From Dysidea avara (lineage: Eukaryota > Porifera > Demospongiae > Dictyoceratida > Dysideidae), in assembly GCF_963678975.1 (NCBI RefSeq), contig NC_089274.1, positions 1,228,001-1,292,000 of the forward strand: 64,000 bases of DNA, given 5' to 3'. The number at the start of each line of letters is the position of its first letter. Position 1 is the first letter of the stretch. This document shows, piece by piece, positions 13,601 through 22,110 of the stretch. Under the pieces are notes generated by a model. It saw only the letters and a program-made list of their open reading frames with translations. It made no database searches and was not told where the DNA came from. Position numbers and translations under genes: made by a program.

Positions 13601-16600
13601 AAGATTTTAATTGCATTTTACACATTCCAAAGCACTATCCACGTGTTTACACGTGCTACTCGTGTTCGTTTTCATCAGTGCGGGATGGCTGCTGGCGGCG
13701 ATCCTGGTGCTGATCCACGTGGTCCCTGGGATCAAAACAGTATGGGAGTGTATCTAACTATCCCGTCTTTCAGGTATTCCAACATTGCCCAGGAGTTGAT
13801 GGAAGATGAAGAACCCGTGGGAATTTTGTCAGCTGGGGAGAAATTCTTGTATGTGTTGCCTGGATTTGACGTTCTTGGTGTTGAATTACAACATATAAAG
13901 GTAAAAGGATTCGGAAAAATTGGACCAGAGGAAGAAACTTATGATTTATTCATTAAAAATGACATTTCTTTGTGCCGCTCATACCCTACTTCCATACTTC
14001 TTAAGGATCTTACAGTTGTTAAGGTTAGTGATTACAATAATCACTTGAATACTGTACGTGTATATACTTTAAGGATAATAGTATGTTGTTAGTACAATAG
14101 CTTGGTAATATAGTTCAACAAATTTTGTGATGTCTTGTAGGAAAGTGATTTTAGTAAGAGGATTGTAACAGAGAACCTTCATTTCCCACCACAGGGGGTG
14201 ATAGTGATTTGGGAATGGGAGGAATCATATGACGACAATATAACACATGTGTCCGAAACAAATTCAATTGCGAACAGCTCCAATTCATTAAATTCTAATA
14301 CAGACTCGGATGCCACACAATGTAGTACAGTGGTACAGTCTACAGTGACATTCAAGTGCATCGGTTGCCAACACCGTACTTCTTCACAGGACACATTAGA
14401 AGTAGTTAGTGAATTGTTGGATCAAGGTGAGGCAGTACCAGTCAATGTATTCCCTGAAGAAGAAAATCCTCACGATTCAAAGGCAATCGCATTTAAATGC
14501 TGGGTCAATAACAAATGGAAAAGAATTGGGTATGTTGTTAAAGAAGCACGGGATGCTGTACATGAGGCAAGAAGAGCTGGCATAATTACTCAAGTACCCT
14601 TTAAGTGGGCCAAATATAAATCAAGGTTTGGACGGTCTGGTCCAGGATTATATGCAGGGATCAACATCACAAAGTATGGAGCGTGGGGGACAGAAGTGCA
14701 CAGATGTGCTAGTAGTTGCAATTGATGGTTTCTGTAATCATGCAGTGCTTTGTATACATATTTGATTGTAATAATATTCATTAACATAATCAACTTTAAG
14801 AATGATCAGAATGTTGCGCCATAGGAATGTTCATGGAGTACAATGGGAGCATTGGGTGGTGGGGGTAGTTCCAAAGGCACATTGTGAAACTTTGGTCTAA
14901 CAGCTAAAGTCCCTCTAACAGGCATGGTTGCACGCCTGGGACCAAACGCAGCAGGTTGTTCCCTTCTGGGTGCTCTTTTCTCCTTTGGCTGTTTCAGTGG
15001 GGGCTTGTCAAAGTCAGGATGAGCACCTTCATAGTATCGATGGTGAGCAGATGTATAATAATAAAATGGAAGATCAGGGTTAATACGCTTTGAAAACTGA
15101 GACATGATCTTCCACATTCCATATTTGACCTCCTTGGTGGTGAAGTTCTGTCCGATTGCATCCCTCATCATGCTAAAGAAGCATTCAACATCATCTGTAC
15201 TAGCTGCTCTTGGATTTTCCAAAGGACAGCTGCTATTAATGCGTTCTCGTCGAAGATGTTCCCTTCCTTCAATGTTGGTGGTAACTGCTACCAATGTCTC
15301 CCTGGAAAACCCCAAAACATTGCTTATGCTCCTAAATTGATACAAGTCCATTGAATAAAGACTAAAATATTGCTGTTAATTACCTGTTCACTTCCAAGAG
15401 ACTAAAATCGTAGGATTCTCTATACCACGGCATCAAATCCTCCAGGATAAAGTTGAGCAACTCATAATTGTACCTACATCTTTGTAAGCTAGTGAGGCCA
15501 TGCTCATCACTTGCTCTCCTCCAGTTCCACACCATCCTAATATATCTAGCTTCAAAATCATACCCTCTTTTCTCCATAAATAAGGCCAACTTGGGACTAA
15601 ACAACCGTTCAGCATCCACTACAGATTGTTTCCTTGACCCAACAAATGCTGGATAGGTTAACCCAGAACTTGAGTCATTCAGTGCTTCTACATATCTCTG
15701 CAACTTTAATTTAGCTGGTCCCCCATTTCTTGTGTGACTTGCAATACGCTACATTTACATTACAGTGTAATAGTTATAAAGTCATTTACTAAGTTACTTT
15801 AATCAGGTGGGCTTCATCTTCGCGTTCATAAAAAATTTCATTCGTCTCCGGATGCTTTTCCGGTATGTACATATATGTCTTGAACATCACACCCTTTGCT
15901 TCAAATCCTTTGATCAAATCCTTTGAGTTAGAAACCACTGTAGGAGCCGAGTTAGAAACCACTGTAGGAGCCGAGTTAGAAACCACTGTAGGAGCCGAGT
16001 TAGAAACCACTGTAGGAGCTGAGTTAGAAACTGATGTAGGAGCTAAAAGCAAATGCTGCATCTGGACTGGTGCATGCGCAGTCACTGATGTCTGGGCTGA
16101 AGTAGTCATTGTCAAATCCTGGACTGAAGTAGTCATTGGAAGATGCTGAGCAGAAGTAGTCGTTGTTAAATTATTTGTCAAATTTTGAGCTGAAGTAGTC
16201 ATTGGTAAATGCTGAACAGAAGTGGTGGTTGTCAAATGCTGAACTGAAGTACTCGTTGTCAAATGCTGAACTGTAGTAGTTGGTAAATGCTGCTGAACTG
16301 ACGCTGTTTTAGTTACAGTGTTAGCTGCAAGTATAGCAATGTAATGCTTTTCAGCTACTGCAGGAGATTCAAACTGCTTGGTCAGAATCTTGGTGACTCT
16401 TAACCTACAAGAAGCACCTGCAAGATGCACTGTTAACCACTTCATTTAATTTATGAATTGCAAATCTTACCAGTTCGACAATGTGAAGTCCCTGAATATC
16501 TCTGAACAAAAATGCCTGCATCGTTCCAAAATTTCATGTCTTTGTGCACCACTCAGCGCTTCCCATCTGTGTATAGCATCATGAACAGCACTAAGGCATA

Positions 16601-17894
16601 GGCTTCATTATCTGTCCAATTAACTTTCTCAGTTGGTTCCACTGAAAAGAGTGTTCTTCCTTTTGTTCCTGCTCTTAGTCTTGACCGTGAAGACTTGGTC
16701 AACTGAGTTGATTTTGGACTTTCTAACAATTGCATTTCACTTAAAGCATTCATAGTTTCAGTTATATCAAGCATAGAAGTTAATCGGTCCGGAGTACTGA
16801 GTGGTTCTGACATGCTAATACCTCAGTATTCTAATTAATACACGATGCACTAGAAAGTCTACTTACAGTTGGGGCGCGATGGGGCGCGACGAAAAAATCC
16901 GTTATTCCAGTGGAGATAAATTATCACACCACAAATCAATAGGTATAAATAGAATATACAGCAACTTCTCAAATGTACAGTTCAGTGCTGAGCAACGAAG
17001 GCATACGCTACGATTATTGGCATCGCACGTGGGCTTGGCCTACCCCCCCTGTTAAAATGCTACAGTTTACTTCTGATCAGGACAAACAAACCTTATACAA
17101 TAGATCAAGAACATTGTGTTTTGTCGTTGATTGGTTAAATGATTGATTGCTAAACCTCGAAAAAGTTCAAAGCACTAGCTATTCCCTGCTAGAGGGGTAC
17201 ACATACATGTAACACGAACACTACAACAGTTGACCACAAAATATACAATGATTTCACCTCCAAGACATGTTGAATTGTATTTGAGTGGTATCAAGTAACC
17301 TTCTTCTGTGACATAAGGAAATTCATCACTTTGGGAATATTATTTTTTGGGGAATTATAAGTCACCCTAGCTGGCTACCATTACAAGTATTTTGTTAAAA
17401 TCTTTTTCAATACTGTACATGGAACATTCAATATGTATATGAATAGCAAGCACGTGTACACAGACACACAACTGTTTACTGGTAAACCCTAAACTTCAGT
17501 ACAACACAAACACTAACTTGTTTAAGATCTGGAAGAGCTGACTCTACGTTAGGGTTTCCTGCAAGAGGAAAGGAAACATTAAAATGATTATTCCTAGTAG
17601 AAGCTATATGCACTTTAGTACACATACCACTAGTAGCTCACAAATGACATACTAGTTCTTACCTCCATGTGTTAAAAGAATACGTAGAAATGGTGTCAGC
17701 CCTTTGTCTGCAGCAATGTGCACTGATGTCCTGTTGTAAAGTCTTGCCAGTGGAGCATTGATTATCTTCTTACGTTGGGTTGGCTCGTATTTTATTAAAA
17801 AGTTACGAAGTGTATCTATGGTCGCTGCGGACACATCTCCCTTTAATAAGAAATCACGTAGTCTCTCCTGAGGTGTAAATTGGCGAGCCATCAT
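280..17894 (-). CDS. LRRK1: LRRK1-like Roco protein kinase: ankyrin, LRR, Roc, COR, start of kinase (3' end off window)
   Basis: Multi-domain Roco kinase that couples a GTPase-like Roc-COR module to a protein kinase. Exons on the minus strand, in order: 17663-17894, 17518-17558, 10787-10946, 10320-10370, 10136-10268, 7362-10085, 6396-6600, 5105-5224, 4794-5049, 2848-3004, 1907-2106, 821-1767, 280-399. All junctions use GT-AG sites and keep phase, giving 5346 coding bases (1782 codons). Domain order is ankyrin repeats, leucine-rich repeats, Roc P-loop (GCGERGKTT near residues 1127-1135), COR, then a kinase glycine loop (GKGGFG near 1767). This is the known order of LRRK1; LRRK2 has other N-terminal repeats. 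The remaining kinase lobe lies left of base 1. A 6.6-kb intron contains a whole transposon and another intron a hAT-type MITE. The remaining introns hold no other gene I can support. Family assignment is firm; orthology to LRRK1 rather than a lineage-specific Roco paralogue is inference. Confidence 0.88.
574..641. repeat. (GT)n-(GTCT)n microsatellite
   Basis: About 20 GT units followed by about seven GTCT units, in a LRRK1 intron. Just upstream (about 517-555) is a short hairpin whose arms are ACCAGGCGCGT and its complement. Confidence 0.95.
821..1767 (-). CDS. LRRK1: LRRK1-like gene, long exon, C-terminal COR and COR-kinase linker
   Basis: A 947-base exon encoding 316 residues between the COR start and the kinase. 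It includes a hydrophobic-aromatic stretch typical of COR-B (FWFTEFIPNGFWPRLVCRL) and a cysteine-rich run (CWKCCCCC) just before the kinase linker. Function by analogy with Roco proteins: COR is the dimerisation module that transmits the Roc nucleotide state. The five-cysteine run is unusual and could be a lipidation or metal site, but no known motif was recognised. Confidence 0.8.
1907..2106 (-). CDS. LRRK1: LRRK1-like gene, COR-domain exon
   Basis: Two hundred coding bases in phase with both neighbours. They carry the COR-A signature of Roco proteins: LHHQGTLLHFTD followed by NVYFLDPQWLCDMMSSVI, which matches the family pattern of a short helix, 'G.llhf', then 'ldPqWL...m..vi'. Confidence 0.85.
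2848..3004 (-). CDS. LRRK1: LRRK1-like gene, Roc-COR linker exon
   Basis: Reads IPQVYLDLQEAVRKVMVEMR, the link between the Roc domain and COR ('iP..Yl.Le'). Acceptor and donor are canonical and phases 1 and 2 fit the neighbours. The flanking introns (2107-2847, 3005-4793) hold no other gene; the second contains a hAT-type MITE. Confidence 0.75.
4078..4687. mobile_element. hAT-type MITE (610 bp, 8-bp target duplication)
   Basis: Termini CAGAGTTGGGGAAGTTACTT and, on the other strand, CAGAGATGGGGTAACGCGTT form terminal inverted repeats. Perfect 8-bp direct repeats ACTGTTTG flank them at 4070-4077 and 4688-4695. An 8-bp duplication with CAGAG termini is the hAT pattern. The interior is AT-rich with many GTTAC/GTAAC words and has no transposase. 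It lies in a LRRK1 intron. Confidence 0.85.
4794..5224 (-). CDS. LRRK1: LRRK1-like gene, two Roc exons (5105-5224 and 4794-5049)
   Basis: The first exon reads FYSRRSLYLALYRLND then LDSWLRNIK; the second begins LRAPDSPVIVIGTHLD. In Roco GTPase domains the G4 base-recognition motif is THxD, and THLD is present near residue 1235. They are separated by a 55-base intron. The 3' donor of 4794 (gttagt) was chosen because it gives the phase the next exon needs. Confidence 0.82.
6396..6600 (-). CDS. LRRK1: LRRK1-like gene, Roc GTPase P-loop exon
   Basis: Encodes the G1 loop GCGERGKTTLL and ends at the switch II motif DFAGQ (residues about 1127-1182). G1 and DxxG are the nucleotide-binding motifs of Ras-like GTPases, here in the Roc form. 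Intron 5225-6395 downstream holds only a short direct repeat around 6290-6360 (ATGTCACAGATCCTATTA twice). Confidence 0.88.
7362..10085 (-). CDS. LRRK1: LRRK1-like gene, large exon with ankyrin repeats and leucine-rich repeats
   Basis: A 2724-base exon. The N-terminal third has ankyrin repeats (TPLHIACKQSN, SPLHTVCLENG, TALYRACYFGY, TPLHVAVKFNH, TPLAEACAWGH). A serine-rich, probably disordered insert near 9240-9460 interrupts them. From about 8790 down, leucine-rich repeats follow with the LPxxLxxLxxLxxLxLSxNxL pattern, interrupted by a basic stretch (VLRRRRTSVRF) near 8150. Ankyrin and LRR arrays act as protein-binding scaffolds. One exon holding both repeat types is compact compared with vertebrate LRRK1. 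Confidence 0.9.
10136..10370 (-). CDS. LRRK1: LRRK1-like gene, two small exons between ankyrin blocks
   Basis: Exons 10320-10370 (reads AKYSIPQRSRTEEETVK) and 10136-10268 (reads FEQFQEAYSPLFQHHQDLAARWLDLG in part). Phases 1 and 2 agree with the ankyrin exons on either side. No named domain; probably helical linker between the N-terminal ankyrin pair and the main array. Confidence 0.65.
10459..10679. repeat. (GT)n microsatellite with TA interruptions
   Basis: About 220 bases of GT with periodic GTGTAT and GTGTAG interruptions, in a LRRK1 intron. The apparent open frames here are poly(Thr-His) artefacts. Confidence 0.97.
10787..10946 (-). CDS. LRRK1: LRRK1-like gene, ankyrin-repeat exon
   Basis: Begins exactly at an ankyrin consensus, TPLHLAAKGGYWQCMDVLLE, followed by YGAKLNVEDMQRRTPRDH. 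Joins in frame to exon 17518-17558 (ends PDLKQ) across a 6.6-kb intron; the join rebuilds a normal ankyrin loop. Confidence 0.85.
11083..11526. mobile_element. Foldback element with hairpin plus inverted-repeat cassette (copy A)
   Basis: Bases 11083-11221 form a near-perfect hairpin (arm begins AGTTATACGGGCACAATG). The loop holds GCGAAGCGAGGGCACTAC. It is followed by a segment bounded by TTTAGACTCTATTTC (11224) and its inverse near 11514-11526. Inside the segment, on the minus strand, there is an ATG-led open stretch (MHSCHGASIFARKP, then TAETAMDE) that ends in a canonical GTAAGT donor near 11261, like a stranded first exon. A second element with the same plan lies at 60505-61039. No clear target duplication was found. 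Confidence 0.6.
11527..13526. other. LRRK1 intron, no gene seen
   Basis: About 2 kb of AT-rich intron sequence between the foldback element and the HIRAN-carrying transposon. No convincing exon, RNA gene or repeat structure was recognised. Confidence 0.6.
13685..14725 (+). CDS. HIRAN-like domain protein carried by the transposon
   Basis: Two exons, 13685-14023 and 14141-14725, join in frame (307 residues). The start ATG at 13685 has a strong context (gggATGG). The N-terminal part (MAAGGDPGADPRGPWDQ, then a beta-rich region) is unrecognised. The C-terminal part reads FKCIGCQHR, then PVNVFPEEENPHDSKAIAF and KRIGYVVKEARDAVHEA. This fits HIRAN domains: a beta strand, a 'ePeNphDpnAi.v' loop and 'iGYvp.e.a'. 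HIRAN domains bind DNA 3' ends in HLTF, where they are fused to a helicase; here the domain stands without one. A role in element DNA handling is inference. Confidence 0.65.
14806..16813 (-). pseudogene. Transposase-like protein of the 3.5-kb transposon, one nonsense codon
   Basis: Four exons on the minus strand: 16471-16813, 15798-16417, 15384-15748, 14806-15331. Introns are 53, 49 and 52 bases, and total coding length is 1854 bases, an exact multiple of three. The N-terminus has a Myb/trihelix-like stretch (VNWTDNEAYALVLFMMLY, then MKFWNDAGIFVQR and CRLRVTKILTKQF). The middle is a low-complexity run of TTTSVQHL and NSAPTVVS repeats. The C-terminus has PRAASTDDVECFFSMMRD, which looks like the end of a DDE-type transposase, though no full triad could be assigned. 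An in-frame TGA at 16553-16555 (after YTDGKR) breaks exon 1; translation could restart at the next Met. Likely mobilises the element; probably inactive in this copy. Confidence 0.6.
15925..16044. repeat. 24-bp coding minisatellite, five copies
   Basis: Unit GAGTTAGAAACCACTGTAGG plus AGCC, five times in tandem inside exon 2 of the transposase-like gene. It encodes the octapeptide NSAPTVVS. The last copy has diverged. Repeat length keeps the frame, so copy number can vary without breaking the protein. Confidence 0.95.
17518..17894 (-). CDS. LRRK1: LRRK1-like gene, first coding exons
   Basis: Exon 1 (17663-17894) starts at ATG 17894 with MMARQFTPQERLRDFLLKG; a second ATG follows at once. It runs into a partial ankyrin repeat (RTSVHIAADKG, then FLRILLTHGG). 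After a 104-base intron, exon 2 (17518-17558) gives NPNVESALPDLKQ. No signal peptide is seen, consistent with a cytosolic protein. No further upstream coding exon was found before the repeats that start at 18030. Confidence 0.75.
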
Positions 17895-18029
17895 CTATCA
17901 TTAGATAATCAGACGAGGCAGCACACACCAATACTATAAATGAAACTGTCAACACATACTGAAAGTGAGTAGCATACATACAACTCATACATGTGGTCTA
18001 GGCTCTCAGGCCATACCCACGCCATGGGC

Positions 18030-18107
18030 TAGTCTCGCGTGCCAGACGGTTTGTGTGGGGGCGGCAAATTTACCGCCCCCACACAAACCGTCTGGCACGC
18101 GAGACTA
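18030..18107. mobile_element. 78-bp palindromic mini-element, 9-bp target duplication
   Basis: Almost the whole element is a hairpin (arm starts TAGTCTCGCGTGCCAGACGG). It is flanked by perfect 9-bp repeats GCCATGGGC at 18021-18029 and 18108-18116. Arms share sequence with the longer element at 19566-20107. Confidence 0.88.
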
Positions 18108-18436
18108 GCCATGGGCATAGGGCGAGATACCACATTTGATTCCACACTAGACCAGTAAACAGTTAGGTAAAGGAAATGAAACATCTACCAGCGGCATTCA
18201 GTGTTTAACAACACATTTTGCCCTAGCCAACTATACACGACCTCGTACACGACTGAACATCACGCGCCTGTCGCGTTTTACCTCAGGCGACAATGTAGAA
18301 TATACAAACAGTACACGCTTAAGCATTAGTTGCTCACCTAGACTATTCACTTACAACATCAAACTCGACCAATTACCTCTCGAGTTTCTTTGTGCTTCGC
18401 TGTTGTGCACGAATTTTATCTGCACAGATAATCATC

Positions 18437-18611
18437 CTCACGTGAGCACATCCTTATAGTCACGGGAAATACCCACCTTTCCAATGAAGCTAATCTAGAG
18501 GCCACATCAGATGGGGTGACTGGGATCGAGCTGGGATAGCAAGTCGAGGCCGGGGATGAAGTACTGGTCACGAAAAAAAAAAGTACTAGTCACATGGATC
18601 CAGCGAGACAA
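18437..18611 (+). pseudogene. Degraded copy of the first HECW exon and its upstream region
   Basis: Matches the HECW start region near 33500-33735 in the same order: CTCACGTGAG, CACGGGAAATACCC, GGGGTGACTGGGAT, GGGGATGAAGTACTGGTCAC and CAGCGAGAC, with gaps and an A10 insertion. The match includes bases upstream of the HECW ATG, so this is a genomic duplication rather than a retrocopy. No open frame survives. Confidence 0.75.
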
Positions 18612-18625
18612 GCCATATGGACAAG

Positions 18626-18680
18626 TAGTCTGACGTAGCCGACCCGCGCGCGTAGTGCGCAGGTCGGCCACGCCAGACTA
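18626..18680. mobile_element. 55-bp palindromic mini-element, 9-bp target duplication
   Basis: Starts TAGTCTGACGTAGCCGACCC and ends in the near-inverse GGTCGGCCACGCCAGACTA. Perfect 9-bp repeats ATGGACAAG flank it at 18617-18625 and 18681-18689. The GC-rich loop is only about 15 bases. Confidence 0.85.
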
Positions 18681-18872
18681 ATGGACAAGCAAAGCAGGTA
18701 TAACTGTATAATTACTGTGTGGAGTAGAACGCACTTTGAATGTCCTCCATTTTATTGCTCAAGATTTACCAATATCAAAAAAAGCATCAGTGAGACTCAA
18801 ATTTTAGACAGTAGCTCAAAGATTTGCATCACAGCATCTCAAAAGATATTTCTGGCACGAACCAGCAACAGG

Positions 18873-18874
<2 letters not shown>

Positions 18875-18920
<46 letters not shown>

Positions 18921-19138
18921 ACGTGTGTGTGTGTGCACGTGTGTGTGTGTGCACGTGTGTGTGTGTGCACGTGTGTGTGTGTGCACGTGTGTGTGTGTGC
19001 ACGTGTGTGTGTGTGCACGTGTGTGTGTGTGCACGTGTGTGTGTGTGTGTGTGTGCACGTGTGTGTGTGTGTGTGTGCACGTGTGTGTGTGTGCACGTGT
19101 GTGTGTGTGTGTGTGTGCACGTGTGTGTGTGTGTGTGT

Positions 19139-19169
<31 letters not shown>

Positions 19170-19320
19170 CACATGTGTGTGTTGTGTGTGTGTGTGTGTG
19201 TGTGTGTGCACATGTGTGTGTGCACATGTGTGTGTTGTGTGTGTGTGTTGTGTGTGTGCGCACATGTGTGTGTGCACATGTGTGTGTGTGCGTGTGTCTG
19301 CACATGTGTGTTGTGTGTGT

Positions 19321-19360
<40 letters not shown>

Positions 19361-19388
19361 ACATGTGTGTGTGTGTGTGTGTGTGTGC

Positions 19389-19434
<46 letters not shown>
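18875..19434. repeat. 560-base (GT)n array with phased GCACGTG interruptions
   Basis: Alternating GT tract in which GTGTGTGTGCACGTGT units recur every 16-24 bases in the left half and GCACATGT in the right half. Six apparent open frames across it are Val-Cys or Thr-His artefacts. Confidence 0.97.
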
Positions 19435-19436
<2 letters not shown>

Positions 19437-19565
19437 CCTGCTTAAACTCTGAATCTTGTAACTTATAATTAGAGGTAGCATTATATTTATGTACTTTCAC
19501 CCTTACCATGCCCACACTGGTTTCATTTTTGAGCCAGTCTGCCATGCATGCATATGTACTTAATG

Positions 19566-20107
19566 TAGTCTCGTGTGCCAGATGGTTTGTGTGGGGGTGG
19601 CAAATAAACCATCTGGTCACTGTTGCACACATTCTGTGAACTCACTGGAATGCAATTAGATTACATCACGGTATTGTTTTGTGCCAAGGATGATGTAATA
19701 ATCGTTCCAATCACCTCTGTGAGCAGACTAAGACGATAATTGTACTGGTAATGTCCTGGTGACGTATTCGAAACGTTGCTGAACATCTTCCTCTACAATT
19801 CCGCCATTTCACAAATCTGTAGTGAACCATAATCGTTCTTATACCAATGCTTTTAAGAGCCCTGTACTAGGAAAACAAAGATCCTAAACCCATGGCATTG
19901 TTAAACTTTTAAAAAAGTAATCTGTTGCCGAGATTCTGTTCTTTATTACACTAAGAATTTGAATTATTAGTGTTTGTTTCATTACAGAGTCCGCAAAGCG
20001 ATCTGATTGGCTCTGCCAACATTCTGGCAGTGGTCCCGGAATGTGTGCAATAGTGACCAGACGGTTTATTTGCCGCCCCCACACAAACCGTCTGGCACTC
20101 GACACTA
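19566..20107. mobile_element. 542-bp MITE with about 71-bp terminal inverted repeats
   Basis: Left arm starts TAGTCTCGTGTGCCAGATGG, right arm inverse starts TAGTGTCGAGTGCCAGACGG; the arms match for about 71 bases. Direct repeats CTTAATG (7 bp) flank the element at 19559-19565 and 20108-20114. The outer arm sequence is shared with the 78-bp hairpin at 18030, so it is the longer relative of that element. No coding capacity was recognised. Confidence 0.85.
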
Positions 20108-20414
20108 CTTAATGTATTACATTCTCTCATTTTATAATGGGTTTCAGTACTTGTAGACTGGTCAATGCCATGGGACTTCAGATGAGCCACCTGTGTGAAG
20201 AAGTTATAACACTCTAGTGATGCAAGCATAGATAGGGTATGTCTTATATTGATAGGGTACTATCTAGTGATTTAACAGGAGACTGGCATCAGTTAGAAGA
20301 ACTGTTTTTCAGCAGTGCCCTACAATAGCATACAATAAGAAACCAAATTACAAACACAACAAAGCAACAAAACATATACAAAACACATCATTAATAATGG
20401 AATACAACACATGG

Positions 20415-20600
20415 AAAGTGCAAAAAAATTAACAATACAATTTCTTAAAAGTAGATTTAAAATCCAATGGACCATTTATTCCACACAATGCAGGGGGTAA
20501 GTTAGTCCAAATCACTGCTCCACGATAAAAATCCGTTTTTCCCAATGTTAGTGTTAATTTGTGGAATAAACAAACAATGCTTATTATGTCCACTACATCC
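20415..20600 (-). pseudogene. Decayed 3' end of a LINE reverse-transcriptase ORF
   Basis: Minus-strand reading, with one frameshift, gives HNKHCLFIPQINTN then FYRGAVIWTNLPPAL and LDFKSTFKKLYC. This is the C-terminal pattern of many LINE ORF2 proteins ('fsyrGa.iWN.LP ... sl..FK..LK'). It is only about 185 bases, so the call is tentative. Confidence 0.45.
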
Positions 20601-22110
20601 TATATATACCTCCGCATTGTGACTGGGATCAAGAATTTTTGATCATAAAAATTTTCCTTTGATTACTTGATGCCACCTTGATCGTCAACTATAAAAGTTT
20701 TGTGTTGCTTAAAGTTAGCTCATTTTCAAAGGTGCTTGATCACCACTTTTCTGAACATCTGGATTGCTTGATTCATTGTAGAAAAGCCTCTTGATCGCTT
20801 GATTGAATCTTGATCCTGGTCATAAGTGTTTCAACAGACAGTATAGTAGTTAGTCTAATGACTTCCCCTTAAAAGCTTTCCAAACAATAATTATAACTTG
20901 GGCTGGGATTACTGTGAGAGTGGTTCCCCTCCCCAAACTGATTTCAGTTCTTTGTAATTAATCTACATGTACATATGCTTGTACTTGTCACTTGAACACT
21001 ATATAGCTCACACAGATTGTGCATGATTGTATGAGGACTCGTTTATGTATTGTCTCAATGATGGTTTGCATTCTGGTTCTGACCACACTACACAATGTAA
21101 AACTAATAGAAACTGAATAATGGATTTGGTATTCATTGTGAAACAAGGAAAAGAATACTTATTTAGGAAAACATTATTAGTTCCTGCCTTATTCCTTGTC
21201 TAGCATGCATACTATAGATTAGCTATAAAATGGTTACCCTTGTCTGGCTCACATTAACTGTAAAGCTCAACTTTGTACACCAAATATTATTCTCATGGAC
21301 TTGTGATGAACTATGTAGCTGACTATGTTGTTATCTTGTATACTGATGAAATATTAAATGTGTACACAAAGATCCACCCACACATGCAGAGATAACAGCA
21401 GCCTACAAAGTCATGTTTCTTACTCTCACATCCATACTCTGTATAGGTACCAATGTCAGCTGATATCCTTCATAACTGATATACTCCTTCACCCACAATA
21501 GCTTACTCTTGAACAATTTATAAGGTTTTGTGTACATTAAATAATGTAGTGAAGCCATGAGTTGTCTATAATATCACTACAACATGTGTCTGTCCAGAGC
21601 AACCACATGCACAGTGCTAATTTTCAATGATTTCGTTTGTGTTTAGTGGGAGAGTTATAGAGAGTTAAGGAACAATTCAGGATCTTTTATTGAAAATCAG
21701 AATCATGCACAACGTACCTTGATGGTGACAAAGATGTGGTGGACAGGAGGGGAAAGACAATTACCCCCTCCATGCAGTTATCAGTTATAAAATTATTTTG
21801 ATTTTATTTTGTACATATAACCTATAGTGTAGATTGAAGTTACTGTATATATGTCATATCTGCATCCCTCCCCCCCCCCCCCCCCCCCTCCCAAGTAATA
21901 GAAGACATGCATGGATCTATCATCTCCTATAGTCCCATTGTTCAGATCAGTATGTGAGGCTCGTTGTAATATAGTTACTTTACAAGTCTGTAGATAGCCA
22001 ATTTTCAAAATTTCTTGTGGAAATCCTTTCAAATTTTCTCAAATTGCCTAACGGCAATCCCACCTAGTCATAGCTATGTAGAGTAGCTATTCTATACTCT
22101 TTTGCAGCTT
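20601..22110. other. Intergenic, no gene seen
   Basis: AT-rich spacer. Contains an interrupted TTGATC-rich stretch (about 20630-20830) and a poly-C tract near 21867-21888. No supported coding or RNA gene. Confidence 0.6.

Larger units (their letters stand above)
13536..17051. mobile_element. DNA transposon, 3.5 kb, with poly-G termini, 9-bp target duplication and two convergent genes
   Basis: The element begins CAGGGGGGGGGGGGTAGGTC and ends, read inward on the other strand, CAGGGGGGGTAGGCCAAGCC. A perfect 9-bp repeat TTAAAATGC flanks it at 13527-13535 and 17052-17060. Inside are a spliced plus-strand gene with a HIRAN-like domain (13685-14725) and a spliced minus-strand gene (14806-16813) resembling a transposase. 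Their 3' ends converge 80 bases apart. The whole element sits in the 6.6-kb LRRK1 intron. Superfamily was not recognised: 9-bp duplications occur in Mutator-type elements, but CAGGG termini are commoner in hAT or P-type families. Confidence 0.8.

Noticed and set aside
18681-19632. Six open frames rich in Val-Cys or Thr-His
   Set aside because: Products of the GT array; same DNA gives open frames on both strands because the repeat lacks stops.
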